Source: Micropterus salmoides | Lineage: Eukaryota > Chordata > Actinopteri > Centrarchiformes > Centrarchidae | Assembly: GCF_014851395.1 (NCBI RefSeq) | Contig: NW_024040040.1 | Span: 22,363,000 to 22,426,999, forward strand | DNA length: 64,000 bases | Reading direction: 5' to 3' | Part shown: piece after piece, positions 42,907 through 55,247 of the stretch | Numbering within the stretch: position 1 is the stretch's first letter | Layout of the letters: each line of letters starts with the position of its first letter | Program-made: the position numbers and the translations under genes | Notes under the pieces: model-generated | What the model saw: the letters and a program-made list of their open reading frames with translations, nothing else | Database searches by the model: none | What the model was told of the DNA's origin: nothing

Positions 42907-44195
42907 CTGTGGTGTTAAACTCAAGGCCGAATCCGGCCCGCCACGTCATTTTATGTGGCTTGCGCAAAGCTTTAAAGATTCGTGATTGTCCTGAAATAAA
43001 AGTCTATGCTGCCATAAACTACATCTCCCACAATGCACGTCGATTTTGTGACCCGAGAAATGACGACATCCCGCCACTAGACTGCATATATTTCCACACC
43101 CACTACGGTAGTTTTCCAACAAGTGGAGATGAGAAATGTATACAAACAATCCCTAAATGTCCAAGATGTCCTTGAAGTCGTTACGTGACTGATCGGTGAC
43201 AGGGGGTCACACTACACGAGCTGACAACGGCTGTGTCACCCGACGCTGGTCTCCAAACCATGTTTTGTCAAGAAAACACGTCAAACGGGAAATGATGCGA
43301 ACCTACAGACAAAACAGCTGTTTGTTATTATAAAGACAAAGATTATGGATGAAAGAATGGATTAGCACACGCAGGTAGCAGGGATTGTCTGAGCTACAGA
43401 GAGAGCTGAAGGTGAGTAAAATGTGTTTGGCTGTGAAAAAGTAGCTGCCTGCTCTGCCAACTGCCTGCTCCCATTGGCTGGATGTGGATGTTGATTCAGC
43501 CGACTCCTCCAGATATTTGGCATGCTAGATATCTGGCCGACGTCGGTGATGTGTCAGAAATGTGTTGGGGTGCCGTTTTGATGTGTCATTGTGTAGTTCA
43601 CGCATAACGACTGCCGACTGCTGATCCACCGCTGAATTACTCCCGATCATAGACGGTCGCCGAGCAGCAAATCGGGCTAAGAATTGTGTAGTGTGCGTTT
43701 TTCCAGGTAATCAAACTATCTCTCATTAGTTGGATATATGCCCTCTGCAAGGCTGTGTGCAGCTGGACTATTTGTTTTATCACATCGGTCCCTCATGTTA
43801 TTAGCAGCTCACAGTTATTTGTTTTGCCATGGTTCTGCACCTCTGGACAGTGAAAAAGTGAAACGTTACTGTAAAAGCTTATGTTTGATGATATTTATGA
43901 TATGATATATGTGTTATTTACTTGAAATGTTAGATCTTTGATTGATGGAGTAATGAGGGTTTTTAAATCTGATAAATTTATTTATTTGTTATAATAACAC
44001 AGAGAAATGTTCTTACTAAGGCTATATTTTTACATCTGATAAATGTCCTTAACTTGAATACATAATCAAAAAAAGAGACAGTTATTTAACAAGATGTTAA
44101 GGAGTAGTTACGTTTGTCTTACAGTTGCAACTGGCCCTTTGAGGGTAACCATAATGCTTATGTGGCCCTTGGTGAAAATGAGTTTGACACCCCTG
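42907..44195. mobile_element. hAT-like non-autonomous transposon
   Basis: The right end read inward is CAGGGGTGTCAAACTCATTT, a well-known fish/vertebrate hAT-type terminus; the left end CTGTGGTGTTAAACTCAAGG is a diverged match. The ends are about 1.29 kb apart. No transposase frame is seen. The expected 8-bp target duplication is not evident (GAGGTGGA versus AACTATAT), so the outer edges may be off or decayed. Confidence 0.6.
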
Positions 44196-44383
44196 AACTA
44201 TATATTGTTTTATTTTACCATATTTTAATATAGGTTTACACTCAATTAAATTTTGTGTGTGTAGCATGAAGGAACTAAAAATTTCATTATGCAGCCTTGT
44301 GCTGTATAATGACACATAAACAACCTTGTACTTTGTGAGTAAGTGGATTAAGGCGTCTGTGATGGAGAGTGAAAAACCGAATT

Positions 44384-44817
44384 CAAATCTATTTTATTTT
44401 ATTGATATAGCACCAAATCACAACAAAAGTTATCTCAGAGCGCTTTTCATAAAAGAGCAGGTCTAGACTGTACTCTTTGATATTATTTACAGATTCTCTA
44501 AGATCCTGGAGAAAGCAGTCGCCAAAGAGCTGTGTGACTTTCTACATAGCAATAGTTTATTTGAGGATTTTCAGTCAGGACTTAGAGTTCATCTTAGCAC
44601 AGAGACAGCACTGGTGAAAATTACTAATGACCACCTAATTGTATCAGACAAAGGACTTGTCTCTGTACTGGTTTAATTAGATCTTAATGCTGTATTTGAT
44701 ACCATTGACCATCATATCCTATTACAGAGACTGGAACATTTCATTGGCATTAAAGGAACCAATCTGAGCTGGTTTAAGTCCTATTTATCAGATCGATTTC
44801 AGTTTTTTTTTTTTTTT
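44384..44817. pseudogene. Rearranged L2 fragment
   Basis: The first ~110 bases are the L2 3' end on the minus strand (TTTTATTGATATAGCACCAA through GAGCAGGTCTAGACTGTACT). From about 44,493 L2 RT coding sequence follows on the plus strand (SKILEKAVAKELCDFL, FDTIDHHILLQRLEHF, LSWFKSYLSDRFQ) with a stop in the middle. The 3' end is thus inverted relative to the RT part. It ends in a T-run at 44,804-44,817. Confidence 0.8.
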
Positions 44818-45176
44818 AAACCTGTCCTGTCTGGCAGCCTGGTATGAGCATGAGGAGCTGGATACCATATTGTGCCAGACAGATTTTACTTTAACAAGAG
44901 AGTATTAATATACTCCTTTGTCTGTATTGTTATTTATTCAAATTTATTTGTCACCGGGCCAGACAGGGGACAGACATGGGGATGGGGAACAGAAACACCA
45001 CATAAACAGACAGCAGAGAGAGAGGGCATCACCTGCAAGAGAACGGGGATAGGGGATGGGGACAACAGGAAATAGCAGAAGGAAACACCAATTGCAGAAA
45101 GCAACAAAACCTGCAAAAGAACGGGGAGGGGGGCTTGGGGCGGAGAAAAACAAACAAACAAACAAAAAACACACAA
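44818..45176. other. Unassigned sequence between repeats
   Basis: Contains two related purine-rich stretches (CACCTGCAAGAGAACGGGGA and AACCTGCAAAAGAACGGGGA, about 97 bases apart) and an inverted pair around CTGTCCTGTCTGGC / GGGCCAGACAGGGGACAG. It could be a small unclassified element. Confidence 0.35.
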
Positions 45177-47747
45177 AATTAAAGCTGCAAGCAGCGTTGG
45201 GCGGGCCCTCGTACTTGTAGCGCGTCCGGGTGTGAGCCGGCCGAGTTGCACATTCTGGAGCTCTGCCGGTGCGGCTGTGAATTTGCTACGCGGTTCCGAC
45301 GGCGCATGAAGGTGCTATATGTCACTTCCTGTGTCCCCTATGTGGAGCTACATAGCACTTGCCGCTATGAATATAAATCGGTATTGGTGTGTAGATGTCT
45401 GCGGGGTGGGAGAGTTTTCAAGCACGTAAAGTTTGTTTCAGATGTGAGCATGTACACTGAACAATAATGTACCCAAACTATAAAATAAATTCCTTTTATA
45501 TTTCCCTGCCTTGTTGTTTATGTGTACATACAGAGGAAGAATGTGAGAACAGCACACATTTCATCGTTACTGTGTGTTAGAGCATGGGAGAACAGTGGAT
45601 ACTTTTAATACAAACCACACCCCTTATACTGTGTAACTATAACAAGTAGAGAACAGAAGAAAAAGATGTTCTTTCTTTACAACTGTCTGCATAGCTTATT
45701 CATATTGTGTAATGAATGAAAATAAATAGGCCTACTAGGCTCCTCTCTACTTTGACATTTAAGATTAGCTTGTTTGATCCACCTTCATACACATGTGACA
45801 TTACTGTACAACTTGAGAAAGGTGAGTTGTTTTCTGCTCCAGCCTGCCTAAAAGAAAAGCGTTTTTGGGATTAAATGGACTTTATTAGGTGCTGCAGTGC
45901 AGGATGAACTCAGAACAGACCCATTTCTCACCTTATTATTCTAAATCATGCAACGAAGAAGAAGAAATGCATAATAAATCCTGTCCACAAATACTGTACA
46001 GCATGTAGTCTGATGAACAAGACTTGTGTTATAGCTGACTTGGGCAGTGAAATGTTTAATTTTTTTAATTCATGTGGTCATAGTTGTCCACAACTCAAAT
46101 CAGAATATAAGAAGAAATGTTTTATACCACCTCAAGAAGGCTTCCTATCAGAAAGGTAGGAAGGTATTTCAAATGTACAACTGCAGTACTTAAATCTAAG
46201 TAAAGTAATTTCCCTGACATTTTTGTGTTACTTTACTTTTAATAGACGCATGTAACAGATTTTATACTTCCTGTGAGTATAATCCAATCAATCTTATTTT
46301 CATACTGTATATCCGATGTGTAATTTGATAAATTGTGTTGTATGTCGTGCTCGCATCTCAGAGAAGACTCTGATTGCAACATGCGTCTTTGTAAAGAGAG
46401 AAACGGACAGAAAAAGTCTCTAACTCTGCCTGTCAGCTCGCTCTGCTCCGTTAAAACTGAATTTACCATACAGAATTGAATACGAGTGCACTCCAGATTT
46501 AGCGGCAGCCAGCTGACCGTGTGCTTCTCCCTATACCGCAGTTCTGTGTCCATGCATGCAGCAAACTGAAAGCACTGTCTGTCGGTGCGTCTACGTGAAA
46601 AGAGAAGGAAGACATGGCTGGTAGTATTGTCTTCAGAGTTGTTAAACACCTCAGCGCACTGAAGGAAGCCATCTGACTGTGTGAGGGGCAAGATCGTTGA
46701 TGTCTGCAGGCAGAGTAGGAGCTCTCCTGTCTGACTGGTCCACCAATAGCAGAGAAGATGACCCCTTGAGACACAGCCCCTCCTCATTTGCATAATGAGG
46801 CAGAAATGCATACAAAAATTTAAAAAAGACAGGCAGAAATAAATACCATGGGTGAAAATAAATAAGGTAAATAAATACAAAGGAAGAATAAAACAGACAA
46901 AATATTAAAACACACACATAAATAAATACATTTAAAAAATTAGTAATAAATAAAGTTGAATAAACAAATAAGGTAATTATAACAAAGGTGAATAAATAAA
47001 GGTATTATTATTATATATATAATAATACTATTAAAGGCACTATTAAAGGCGTATTAAAGGCACTAATTAAAATATATACATTGATGTCTCCTTGTATAAT
47101 TTAATTACTACCTACATTTATTTATTTACTTTATTTTTTGTGTATTTAATTGGATGCTTATTTATTTATTGAGCACTTATTTATTTCTGTATTTATTTCT
47201 GACTGTGTCAGGATCGGTCCTCCATAGCGGGGTGGGAGAGTTATCAAGCACGTAAAGTTTGGTTCAGATGTGAGCATGTACACTGAAGTTACAACAACTT
47301 CCTGTGTCATGGCGAAGACTTGATCTCTGACGCCACGCCACGGACACACCCATTGACGAAAACTCGCAAATAGCACAACTTTTCATCTTCAATGCCTTTA
47401 GAAGGCACAGCACAAATTTGAAGCCGGTCGGACTAAATCCCTAGGAGGAGTTCGTTAAAGTACGAAGTGTGTAAATCATCCAAAATGTGACGTAAAATTC
47501 AAAATGGCCGACTTCCTGTTGACTTTAGGCTATGGGTTCTTGAGGCTTTTTCGTACATGTAGGTTGAACGTGAACGAGGGGCTAATCTTTTCCAATTTTC
47601 TAGGTGGCGCTAGCGAGTCATTTTGCCACGCCCATGTGCGAAACTTGTAGAATACGAAATTTTTCACCGGTTCTGACATGTTTGCAAATTTCGGTGAGTT
47701 TTCGAGTATGTTTAGGCCATGTCAGTTGAGCCTACTTTGCAGAAGAA

Positions 47748-47810
<63 letters not shown>

Positions 47811-47856
47811 CTGAGCAAATTCAATAGGGACCTCGCACGGTCGTGCTTGGGCCCTA
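45177..47856 (-). mobile_element. Element A+B composite, reverse orientation
   Basis: Starts AATTAAAGCTGCAAGCAGC (hairpin 45184-45195), A-right segment, module B reversed (45,475-47,220), part of one 469-type unit without the GCGCCACCTGCTGG part, the A-left segment (GGTGGCGCTAGCGAGTCATT), an AT microsatellite in place of the usual A-run, then the terminal module ending CTAA at 47856. Same architecture as 17,262-21,530. Confidence 0.85.
47757..47808. repeat. (AT)n microsatellite
   Basis: About 26 uninterrupted AT dinucleotides, at the position where other A copies have an A- or T-run. Probably replaced by slippage. Confidence 0.95.
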
Positions 47857-48015
47857 AAAAAAAAAAAATATAATCTTAGCAAATTCAATAGGGACCTCGC
47901 ACGGTCGTGTAAACAAACAAAAACAGACAACCAGCCGAACAGCAGCAATAAACAGCTTACATAGGAAGACAATTGATAAAGGAAAGAAAACGGGAAAATT
48001 CTCTATTCCTCTCCT

Positions 48016-48053
<38 letters not shown>

Positions 48054-48113
48054 TCACCCCCAACCGGTCGAGGCAGATGGCCGCCCACCCTGAGCCATGG
48101 TTCTGTTCTATAT
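47857..48113. repeat. Spacer between head-to-head composites: L2 3' UTR piece
   Basis: After a second, clipped terminal module (to about 47,908) comes sequence with a CT run (48,017-48,050) and CAACCGGTCGAGGCAGATGG...GAGCCATGGTTCTG, the L2 3' UTR as at 8,530. It is cut by the next A terminal module at 48,114. An A element apparently inserted in an L2 tail. Confidence 0.65.
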
Positions 48114-50330
48114 TTAGGGCCCGAGCACGACCGTGCGAGGTCCCTATTGAATTTGCTCGGATTATTAGGGCCCGAGCACGACCGTGCGAGGTCCCTATTG
48201 AATTTGCTCGGATTATTATTAGGGCCCGAGCACGACCGTGCGAGGTCCCTATTGAATTTGCTCGGATTATTTTTTTTTTTTTATTTATTTTTTTTCTGCA
48301 AAGTAGGCCCAAATGACATGGCTTAAACATACTCGAAAACTCACCAAAATTTGCAAACATGTCAGAACCGGTGAAAAATTTCGTATTCTACAAGTTTCGC
48401 ACATGGGCGTGGCAAAATGACTCGCTAGCGCCACCTAGAAAATTGGAAAAGATTAGCCCCTCGTTCATGTTCAACCTACATGTACGAAATTTTCTGGGGA
48501 CATGTATCGTATCAAGACGCACAAAAAAACCTCAAGAACCCATAGCCTAAAGTCAACAGGAAGTCGGCCATTTTTAATTTTACGGCCATTTTTGGATGAT
48601 TTACACACTTCGTACTTTAACGAACTCCTCCTAGGGATTTAGTCGGATCGACGTCAAATTTCTGCTGCCTGTCCTTTTTAAATTTCTGTCTCATTATGCA
48701 AATGAGGAGGGGCTGTGTCTCAAGGGGTCATCTTCTCTGCTATTGGTGGACCAGTCAGACAGGAGAGCTCTAGGCCTACTCTGCCTGCAGACATCAACGA
48801 TCTTGCCCCTCACACAGTCAGATGGCTTCCTTCAGTGCGCTGAGGTGTTTAACAACTCTGAAGACAATACTACCAGCCATGTCTTCCTTCTCTTTTCACG
48901 TAGACACTCCGACAGACAGTGCTTTCAGTTTGCTGCATGCATGGACACAGAACTGTGGTATAGGGAGAAGCACACGGTCAGCTGGCTGCAGCTAAATCTG
49001 GAGTGCACTCGTATTCAATTCTGTATGGTAAATTCAGTTTTAACGGAGCAGAGTGAGCTGACAGGCAGAGTTAGAGACTTTTTCTGTCCGTTTCTCTCTT
49101 TACAAAGACGCATGTTGCAGTCAGAGTCTTCTCTGAGATGCGAGCACGACATACAACACAATTTATCAAATTACACAACGGATATACAGTATGAAAATAA
49201 GATTGATTGGATTATACTCACAGGAAGTATAAAACCTCTTACATGGGTCTATTAAAAGTAAAGTAACACAAAAATGTCTTTTGACAAAATGACTTTACTT
49301 AGATTTAAGTACTGCAGTTGTACATTTGAAATACCTTCCTACCTTTCTGATAGGAAGCCTTCTTGAGGTGGTATAAAACATTTCTTCTTATATTCTGATT
49401 TGAGTTGTGGACAACTATGACCACATGAATTAAAAAAACATTTCACTGCCCAAGTCAGCTATAACACAAGTCTTGATCATCAGACTACATGCTGTACAGT
49501 ATTTGTGGACAGATTTTGTCCCAGGATTTCTTATGCATTTCTTCTTCTTCGTTGCATGATTTAGAATAATAAGGTGAGAAATGGGTCTATTCTGAGTTCA
49601 TCCTGCACTGCAGCAGCTAATAAAGTCCATTTAATCCCCAAAACGCTTTTCTTTTAGGCAGGCTGGAGCAGAAAACAACTCACCTTTCTCAAGTTGTACA
49701 GTAATGTCACATGTGTATGAAGGTGGATCAAACAAGCTAATCTTAAATGTCAAAGTAGAGAGGAGCCTAGTAGGCCTATTTATTTTCATTCATTACACAA
49801 TATGAATAAGCTATGCAGACAGTTGTAAAGAAAGAACATCTTTTTCTTCTGTTCTCTACTTGTTATAGTTACACAGTATTAGGGGTGTGGGCTGTATTAA
49901 AAGTATCCACTGTTCTCCCATGCTCTAACACACAGTAACGATGAAATGTGTGCTGTTCTCACATTCTTCCTCTGTATGTACACATAAACAACAAGGCAGG
50001 GAAATATAAAAGGAATTTATTTTATTGTTTGGGTACATTATTGTTCAGTGTACATGCTCACATCTGAAACAAACTTTACGTGCTTGATAACTCTCCCACC
50101 CCGCAGACATCTACACACCAATACCGATTTATATTCATAGCGGCAAGTGCTATGTAGCTCCACGTAGGGGACACAGGAAGTGACATATAGCACCTTCATG
50201 TGGCGTCGGAACCGCGTAGGAAATTCACAGCCGCACCGGCAGAGCTCCAGAATGTGCAACTCGGCCGGCTCACGCGCGGACGCGCTACTAGTGCGAGGGC
50301 CCGCCCAACGCTGCTTGCAGCTTTAATTAT
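48114..50330 (+). mobile_element. Element A+B composite, deleted copy
   Basis: Three terminal modules (TTAGGGC starts at 48114, 48165, 48219), the A-left segment, then a jump at about 48,668 straight into module B (its AT-rich start is missing), the A-right segment and end hairpin GCTGCTTGCAGC at 50310-50321. The B frame here is 170 codons (48743-49255). Confidence 0.85.
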
Positions 50331-53230
50331 TATTATTATTTTTTTTTTTTTTCTGCAAAGTAGGCCCAACTGACATGGCCTAAACATACTCGAAAACTCA
50401 CCAAAATTTGCAAACATGTCAGAACCGGTGAAAAATTTCGTATTGTACAAGTTTCGCACATGGGCGTGGCAAAATGACTCACTAGCGCCACCTAGAAAAT
50501 TGGAAAAGATTAGCCCCTCGTTCACGTTCAACCTACATGTACGAAATTTTCTGGGGACATGTATCGTATCAAGACGCACAAAAAAGCCTCAAGAACCCAT
50601 AGCCTAAAGTCAACAGGAAGTCGGCCATTTTGAATTTTATGGCCATTTTTGGATGATTTACACACTTCGTACTTTAACGAACTCCTCCTAGGGATTTAGT
50701 CGGATCGACGTCAAATTTCTGCTGTGCCTTCTAAAGGCATTGACGATGAAAAGTTGTGCTATTTGCGAGTTTTCGTCAATGGGCGTGTCCGTGGCGTCGA
50801 TGATTCGCTATGAAACAGGAAGTTGTTGTAACTTCAGTGTACATGCTCACATCTGGACCAAACTGTACATCTAGGATGAGAGTCCCGCCCTGAACACATG
50901 TACATGCCGACATTCACCCACAGTCATAGCGCCACCAGCTGGCAACAGAAAGTGACCTTTAACGAAGCAGCCCCCGCACGTTTCACCTACGTGCACAAAT
51001 TTTCTGTGGTACGTGTATCTTGTCCAGACGCACAAAAAAGTCTCTTGGAGCCATAGCCTAAACCCAACAGGAAGTCGGCCATTTTGAATTTTACGTCAAA
51101 TTTTGGATGATTTACACACTTCGTACTTTAACGAACTCCTCCTAGGGATTTAGTCCGACCGACTTCAAATTTCTGCTGTGCCTTCTAAAGGCATTGAAGA
51201 TGAAAAGTTGTGCTATTTGCAAGTTTTCGTCAATGGGCGTGTCCGTGGCGTGGCGTCAAAGATCAAGTCTTCGCCATGACACAGGAAGTTGTCGTAACTT
51301 CAGTGTATATGCTCACATCTGGACCAAACTGTACATGTAGGATGAGAGTCCCGCCCTGAACACATGTACATGCCGACATTCACCCACAGTCATAGCGCCA
51401 CCAGCTGGCAACAGAACGTGACCTTTAACGAAGCAGCCCCCGCCGCACGTTTCACCTACGTGCACAAATTTTCTGTGGTACGTGTAGCTTGTCCAGACGC
51501 ACAAAAAAGTCTCTTGGAGCCATAGCCTAAACCCAACAGGAAGTCGGCCATTTTGAATTTTACGTCAAATTTTGGATGATTTACACACTTCGTACTTTAA
51601 CGAACTCCTCCTAGGGATTTAGTCCGACCGACTTCAAATTTGTGCTGTGCCTTCTAAAGGCATTGAAGATGAAAAGTTGTGCTATTTGCAAGTTTTCGTC
51701 AATGGGCGTGTCCGTGGCGTGGCGTCAAAGATCAAGTCTTCGCCATGACACAGGAAGTTGTCGTAACTTCAGTGTATATGCTCACATCTGGACCAAACTG
51801 TACATGTAGGATGAGAGTCCCGCCCTGAACACATGTACATGCCGACATTCACCCACAGTCATAGCGCCACCTGCTGGCAACAGAAAGTGACCTTTAACGA
51901 AGCAGCCCCCGCTGCACGTTTCACCTACGTGCACGAATTTTCTGTGGTACGTGTAGCTTGTCCAGACGCACAAAAAAGTCTCTTGGAGCCATAGCCTAAA
52001 CCCAACAGGAAGTCGGCCATTTTGAATTTTACGTCAAATTTTGGATGATTTACACACTTCGTACTTTAATGAACTCCTCCTAGGGATTTAGTCCGACCGA
52101 CTTCAAATTTGTGCTGTGCCTTCTAAAGGCATTGAAGATGAAAAGTTGTGCTATTTGCAAGTTTTCGTCAATGGGCGTGTCCGTGGCGTCAAAGATCAAG
52201 TCTTCGCCATGACACAGGAAGTTGTCGTAACTTCAGTGTATATGCTCACATCTGGACCAAACTGTACATGTAGGATGAGAGTCCCGCCCTGAACACATGT
52301 ACATGCCGACATTCACCCACAGTCATAGCGCCACCTGCTGGCAACAGAAAGTGACCTTTAACGAAGCAGCCCCCGCCGCACGTTTCACCTACGTGCACGA
52401 ATTTTCTGTGGTACGTGTAGCTTGTCCAGACGCACAAAAAAGTCTCTTGGAGCCATAGCCTAAACCCAACAGGAAGTCGGCCATTTTGAATTTTACGTCA
52501 AATTTTGGATGATTTACACACTTCGTACTTTAACGAACTCCTCCTAGGGATTTAGTCCGACCGACTTCAAATTTCTGCTGTGCCTTCTAAAGGCATTGAA
52601 GATGAAAAGTTGTGCTATCTGTGAGTTTTCGTCAATGGGCGTGTCCGTTGCGTGGCGTCAAAGATCAACTCTTCGCCATAACACAGGAAGTTGTTGTAAC
52701 TTCAGTGTACATGCTCACATCTGCACCAAACTGTACATGTAGGATGAGAGTCCCGCCCTGAACACATGTACATGCCGACATTCACCCACAGTCATAGCGC
52801 CACCAGCTGGCAACAGAAAGTGACCTTTAACGAAGCAGCCCCCGCTGCACGTTTCACCTACGTGCACGAATTTTCTGTGGTACGTGTAGCTTGTCCAGAC
52901 GCACAAAAAAGTCTCTTGGAGCCATAGCCTAAACCCAACAGGAAGTCGGCCATTTTGAATTTTACATCAAATTTTGGATGATTTACACACTTCGTACTTT
53001 AACGAACTCCTCCTAGGGATTTAGTCCGACCGACTTCAAATTTCTGCTGTGCCTTCTAAAGGCATTGAAGATGAAAAGTTGTGCTATCTGTGAGTTTTCG
53101 TCAATGGGCGTGTCCGTTGCGTGGCGTCAAAGATCAACTCTTCGCCATAACACAGGAAGTTGTTGTAACTTCAGTGTACATGCTCACATCTGCACCAAAC
53201 TGTACATGCTTGATAACTGTCTCGCCTCTA
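50331..53230 (+). mobile_element. Element A with about five 469-bp units
   Basis: Head-to-tail fusion as at 21,531: T-run, TCTGCAAAGTAGGC, A-left, then units at spacings 469, 464 and 469 (landmarks at 51,313, 51,782, 52,246 and 52,715). Two units keep GCGCCACCTGCTGG (about 51,866 and 52,330). Three have GCGCCACCAGCTGG, which breaks the CTCF-like core at one position. A diverged A-right-like end (TTGATAACTGTCTCGCCTCT) closes it near 53,270. Confidence 0.85.
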
Positions 53231-55164
53231 CATGGCAATATTAATTTATATTCATAGCGCCAATATCAGGTGACACAAAACCTGAGACAAAGCCAAATGA
53301 GGAGAAGAAACACTGGATCCTCTTCTTTCAGTTGGTGGTGTAGGATATTCAGCCTCACACCTCAGCCTCGGTTTCATTAGATTGCTTTGAAAAGACTACA
53401 TAGTCATCAATAATACATGAAGGTAATGCTTCCTTTTGAAAAGGAATAGGAAAACTAGGCCACAGAAGCCTCAATCCATGCTCATTTCTCACTAACTTTA
53501 AGACACTTGAACATCTTTAATTCAAAAGCAGAACACACCTCAGTCATGGAATATATTTCATATTGAAACTAAGTGCCTTCTGACTCCCCTCTAAGTCACT
53601 ATTTGCCTTTCATCCGTACTCATACTTACCCGCTATTTTCCCAAGGCCTCCCTGCTCTCTTTCACACCCATAAAATATTGATCTTTAAATATTTATCCTG
53701 CAAACATCCACAGGACCTGACCCGTATTTTCAGTATATTTAAAATATTCACCTTTTGCTAAATAATTGAAGGGGGCATCTGTGTCTCATCACCTTTGTGA
53801 GCCTATTGGAGGGGGCCCCAGCTGAGCTGTTCAAGCTTGTTTTACTGGAAGGTTCAAGCCTTGGAGTTTCTGTAATTTCTCAACAGTGACAACACAGAGC
53901 AAGTGTTTTATTGGGGCGCTTGGCTGCATTGCTGGGGGTGAGGGGGTGGTAGGTGTTGGTTGAAGGAGTGGGAGTGTCAAAGAGAGTGGTGTAAAGACGC
54001 TAGCATGATGACCTCTGTTGATAGGGCTGTTTTCTAGGTGGGTAAGGCAGCATGGAATGGGGATAACGCCATGGATGGGGTTGAGGGTGGTAGTCCTGAC
54101 TTGTGACCCCCAGTCCTCCTGCAGCTGATAATGTAACATGGTTATTCCCCCCCATCTCTGTAGTCACATTACCAGCAAATCCTGATTCTGAATCGAAAAT
54201 CAATAAGGTCCAAGCTTATCGATACTGCTATCGAGACTTGCTGGTCCTATGATGTAACGTTATGTCTCGAGCGTCAAATCTGATTTAATTTGAAATCATC
54301 AGGCTGCAGTTTCTGCCTGCTCTCTGTCGGCTCCTACGTACGCGCGCACACACACACACACACAGCGGCAGCAGAGCGAGAAGCTGCGCCGTCGTGGTGG
54401 AATACAGTGAGGGTTAAGTTAGCTCCAAACTACTGTAACGTTAGTTGCCGACAGCTACGCTTGTTACTGTAAGTACGTGCAATAAAACCTTCGCAAGTAA
54501 AAAGTATAAAAACTTTATCAATACACCTGTCTGTAAGGTAACATTAAATATGTAGAAATGGTTAATTTAATTGTCTCTGTCCTCAGTATTTCATCCTGTA
54601 TGTTTTATACAAGCACAGCTAACGCTAGCTTGGCATAAGTCAAATGTTAAAAACAAGCTAAATAGAAATCTGTCTGTCTGGAGCATAGACTGGTCTGTAG
54701 TCTTAAAAACTCTGGCTGAGACAAACCAGCCGCTCCTCCTTCTACCTGGTAACGTTACCTGCAGCCAGCGAGGGAAGAGGGACTGATACAGACTGATGTT
54801 ATTCTTTCTAAACGTCACTCACTACTTGTGATGTCAGATAAAGTTATTGAGTTACTTTGCTGTTGTAAACATTAATGTTGCAGCTCTAGAAACAACATTT
54901 AGCTGTATTTAAAATATTAAATTAAAAACAATCAGGCAGTTAATATGTACACTTCAATATATGTTTATTTATCACAAGTGATATGTCATCTCAATAACGT
55001 TATCGCACATTGAATATTTGCTTTATACTGTGCAGGCCTACCTCATGACCGTTGGGTCTGGTCCAACCAAATAACCATCACTAAATAATAGTAAAGTATC
55101 GATAGTGGTATCAATAAAGAATCAGATCGTTAAGCAGTCTCAATAAGGGTATCAATAAAAATGA
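53231..55164. other. No gene recognised; short CA repeat
   Basis: Low-copy-looking sequence. A (CA) run lies at 54,345-54,363. The surrounding GC-richer stretch (about 54,290-54,475) ends in a TGTAAGTACG that could be a splice donor of a non-coding first exon, but there is nothing else to support a gene. A 102-codon minus frame at 53831-54139 shows no domain. Confidence 0.35.
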
Positions 55165-55247
55165 ACGAGCCCCAGCCCCCCGCGACCCTGTACGCAGGAT
55201 AAGAGGTTGACGATGGATGGATGGATGGATGGATGGATGGGTGGATG
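55165..55247 (+). mobile_element. RTE-type LINE/SINE 3' end with GGAT tail
   Basis: CCCCCCGCGACCCTGTACGC, AGGATAAGAGGTTGACGATGG, then GGAT repeats. This terminus is very common in fish. The GATGG tail fits RTE (Rex3/Expander-like) elements; family tentative. Confidence 0.6.

Noticed and set aside
54290..54480. Non-coding first exon with CA repeat and GTAAGT donor
   Set aside because: Only one weak splice-like motif supports it, and no downstream exon was found in the window.
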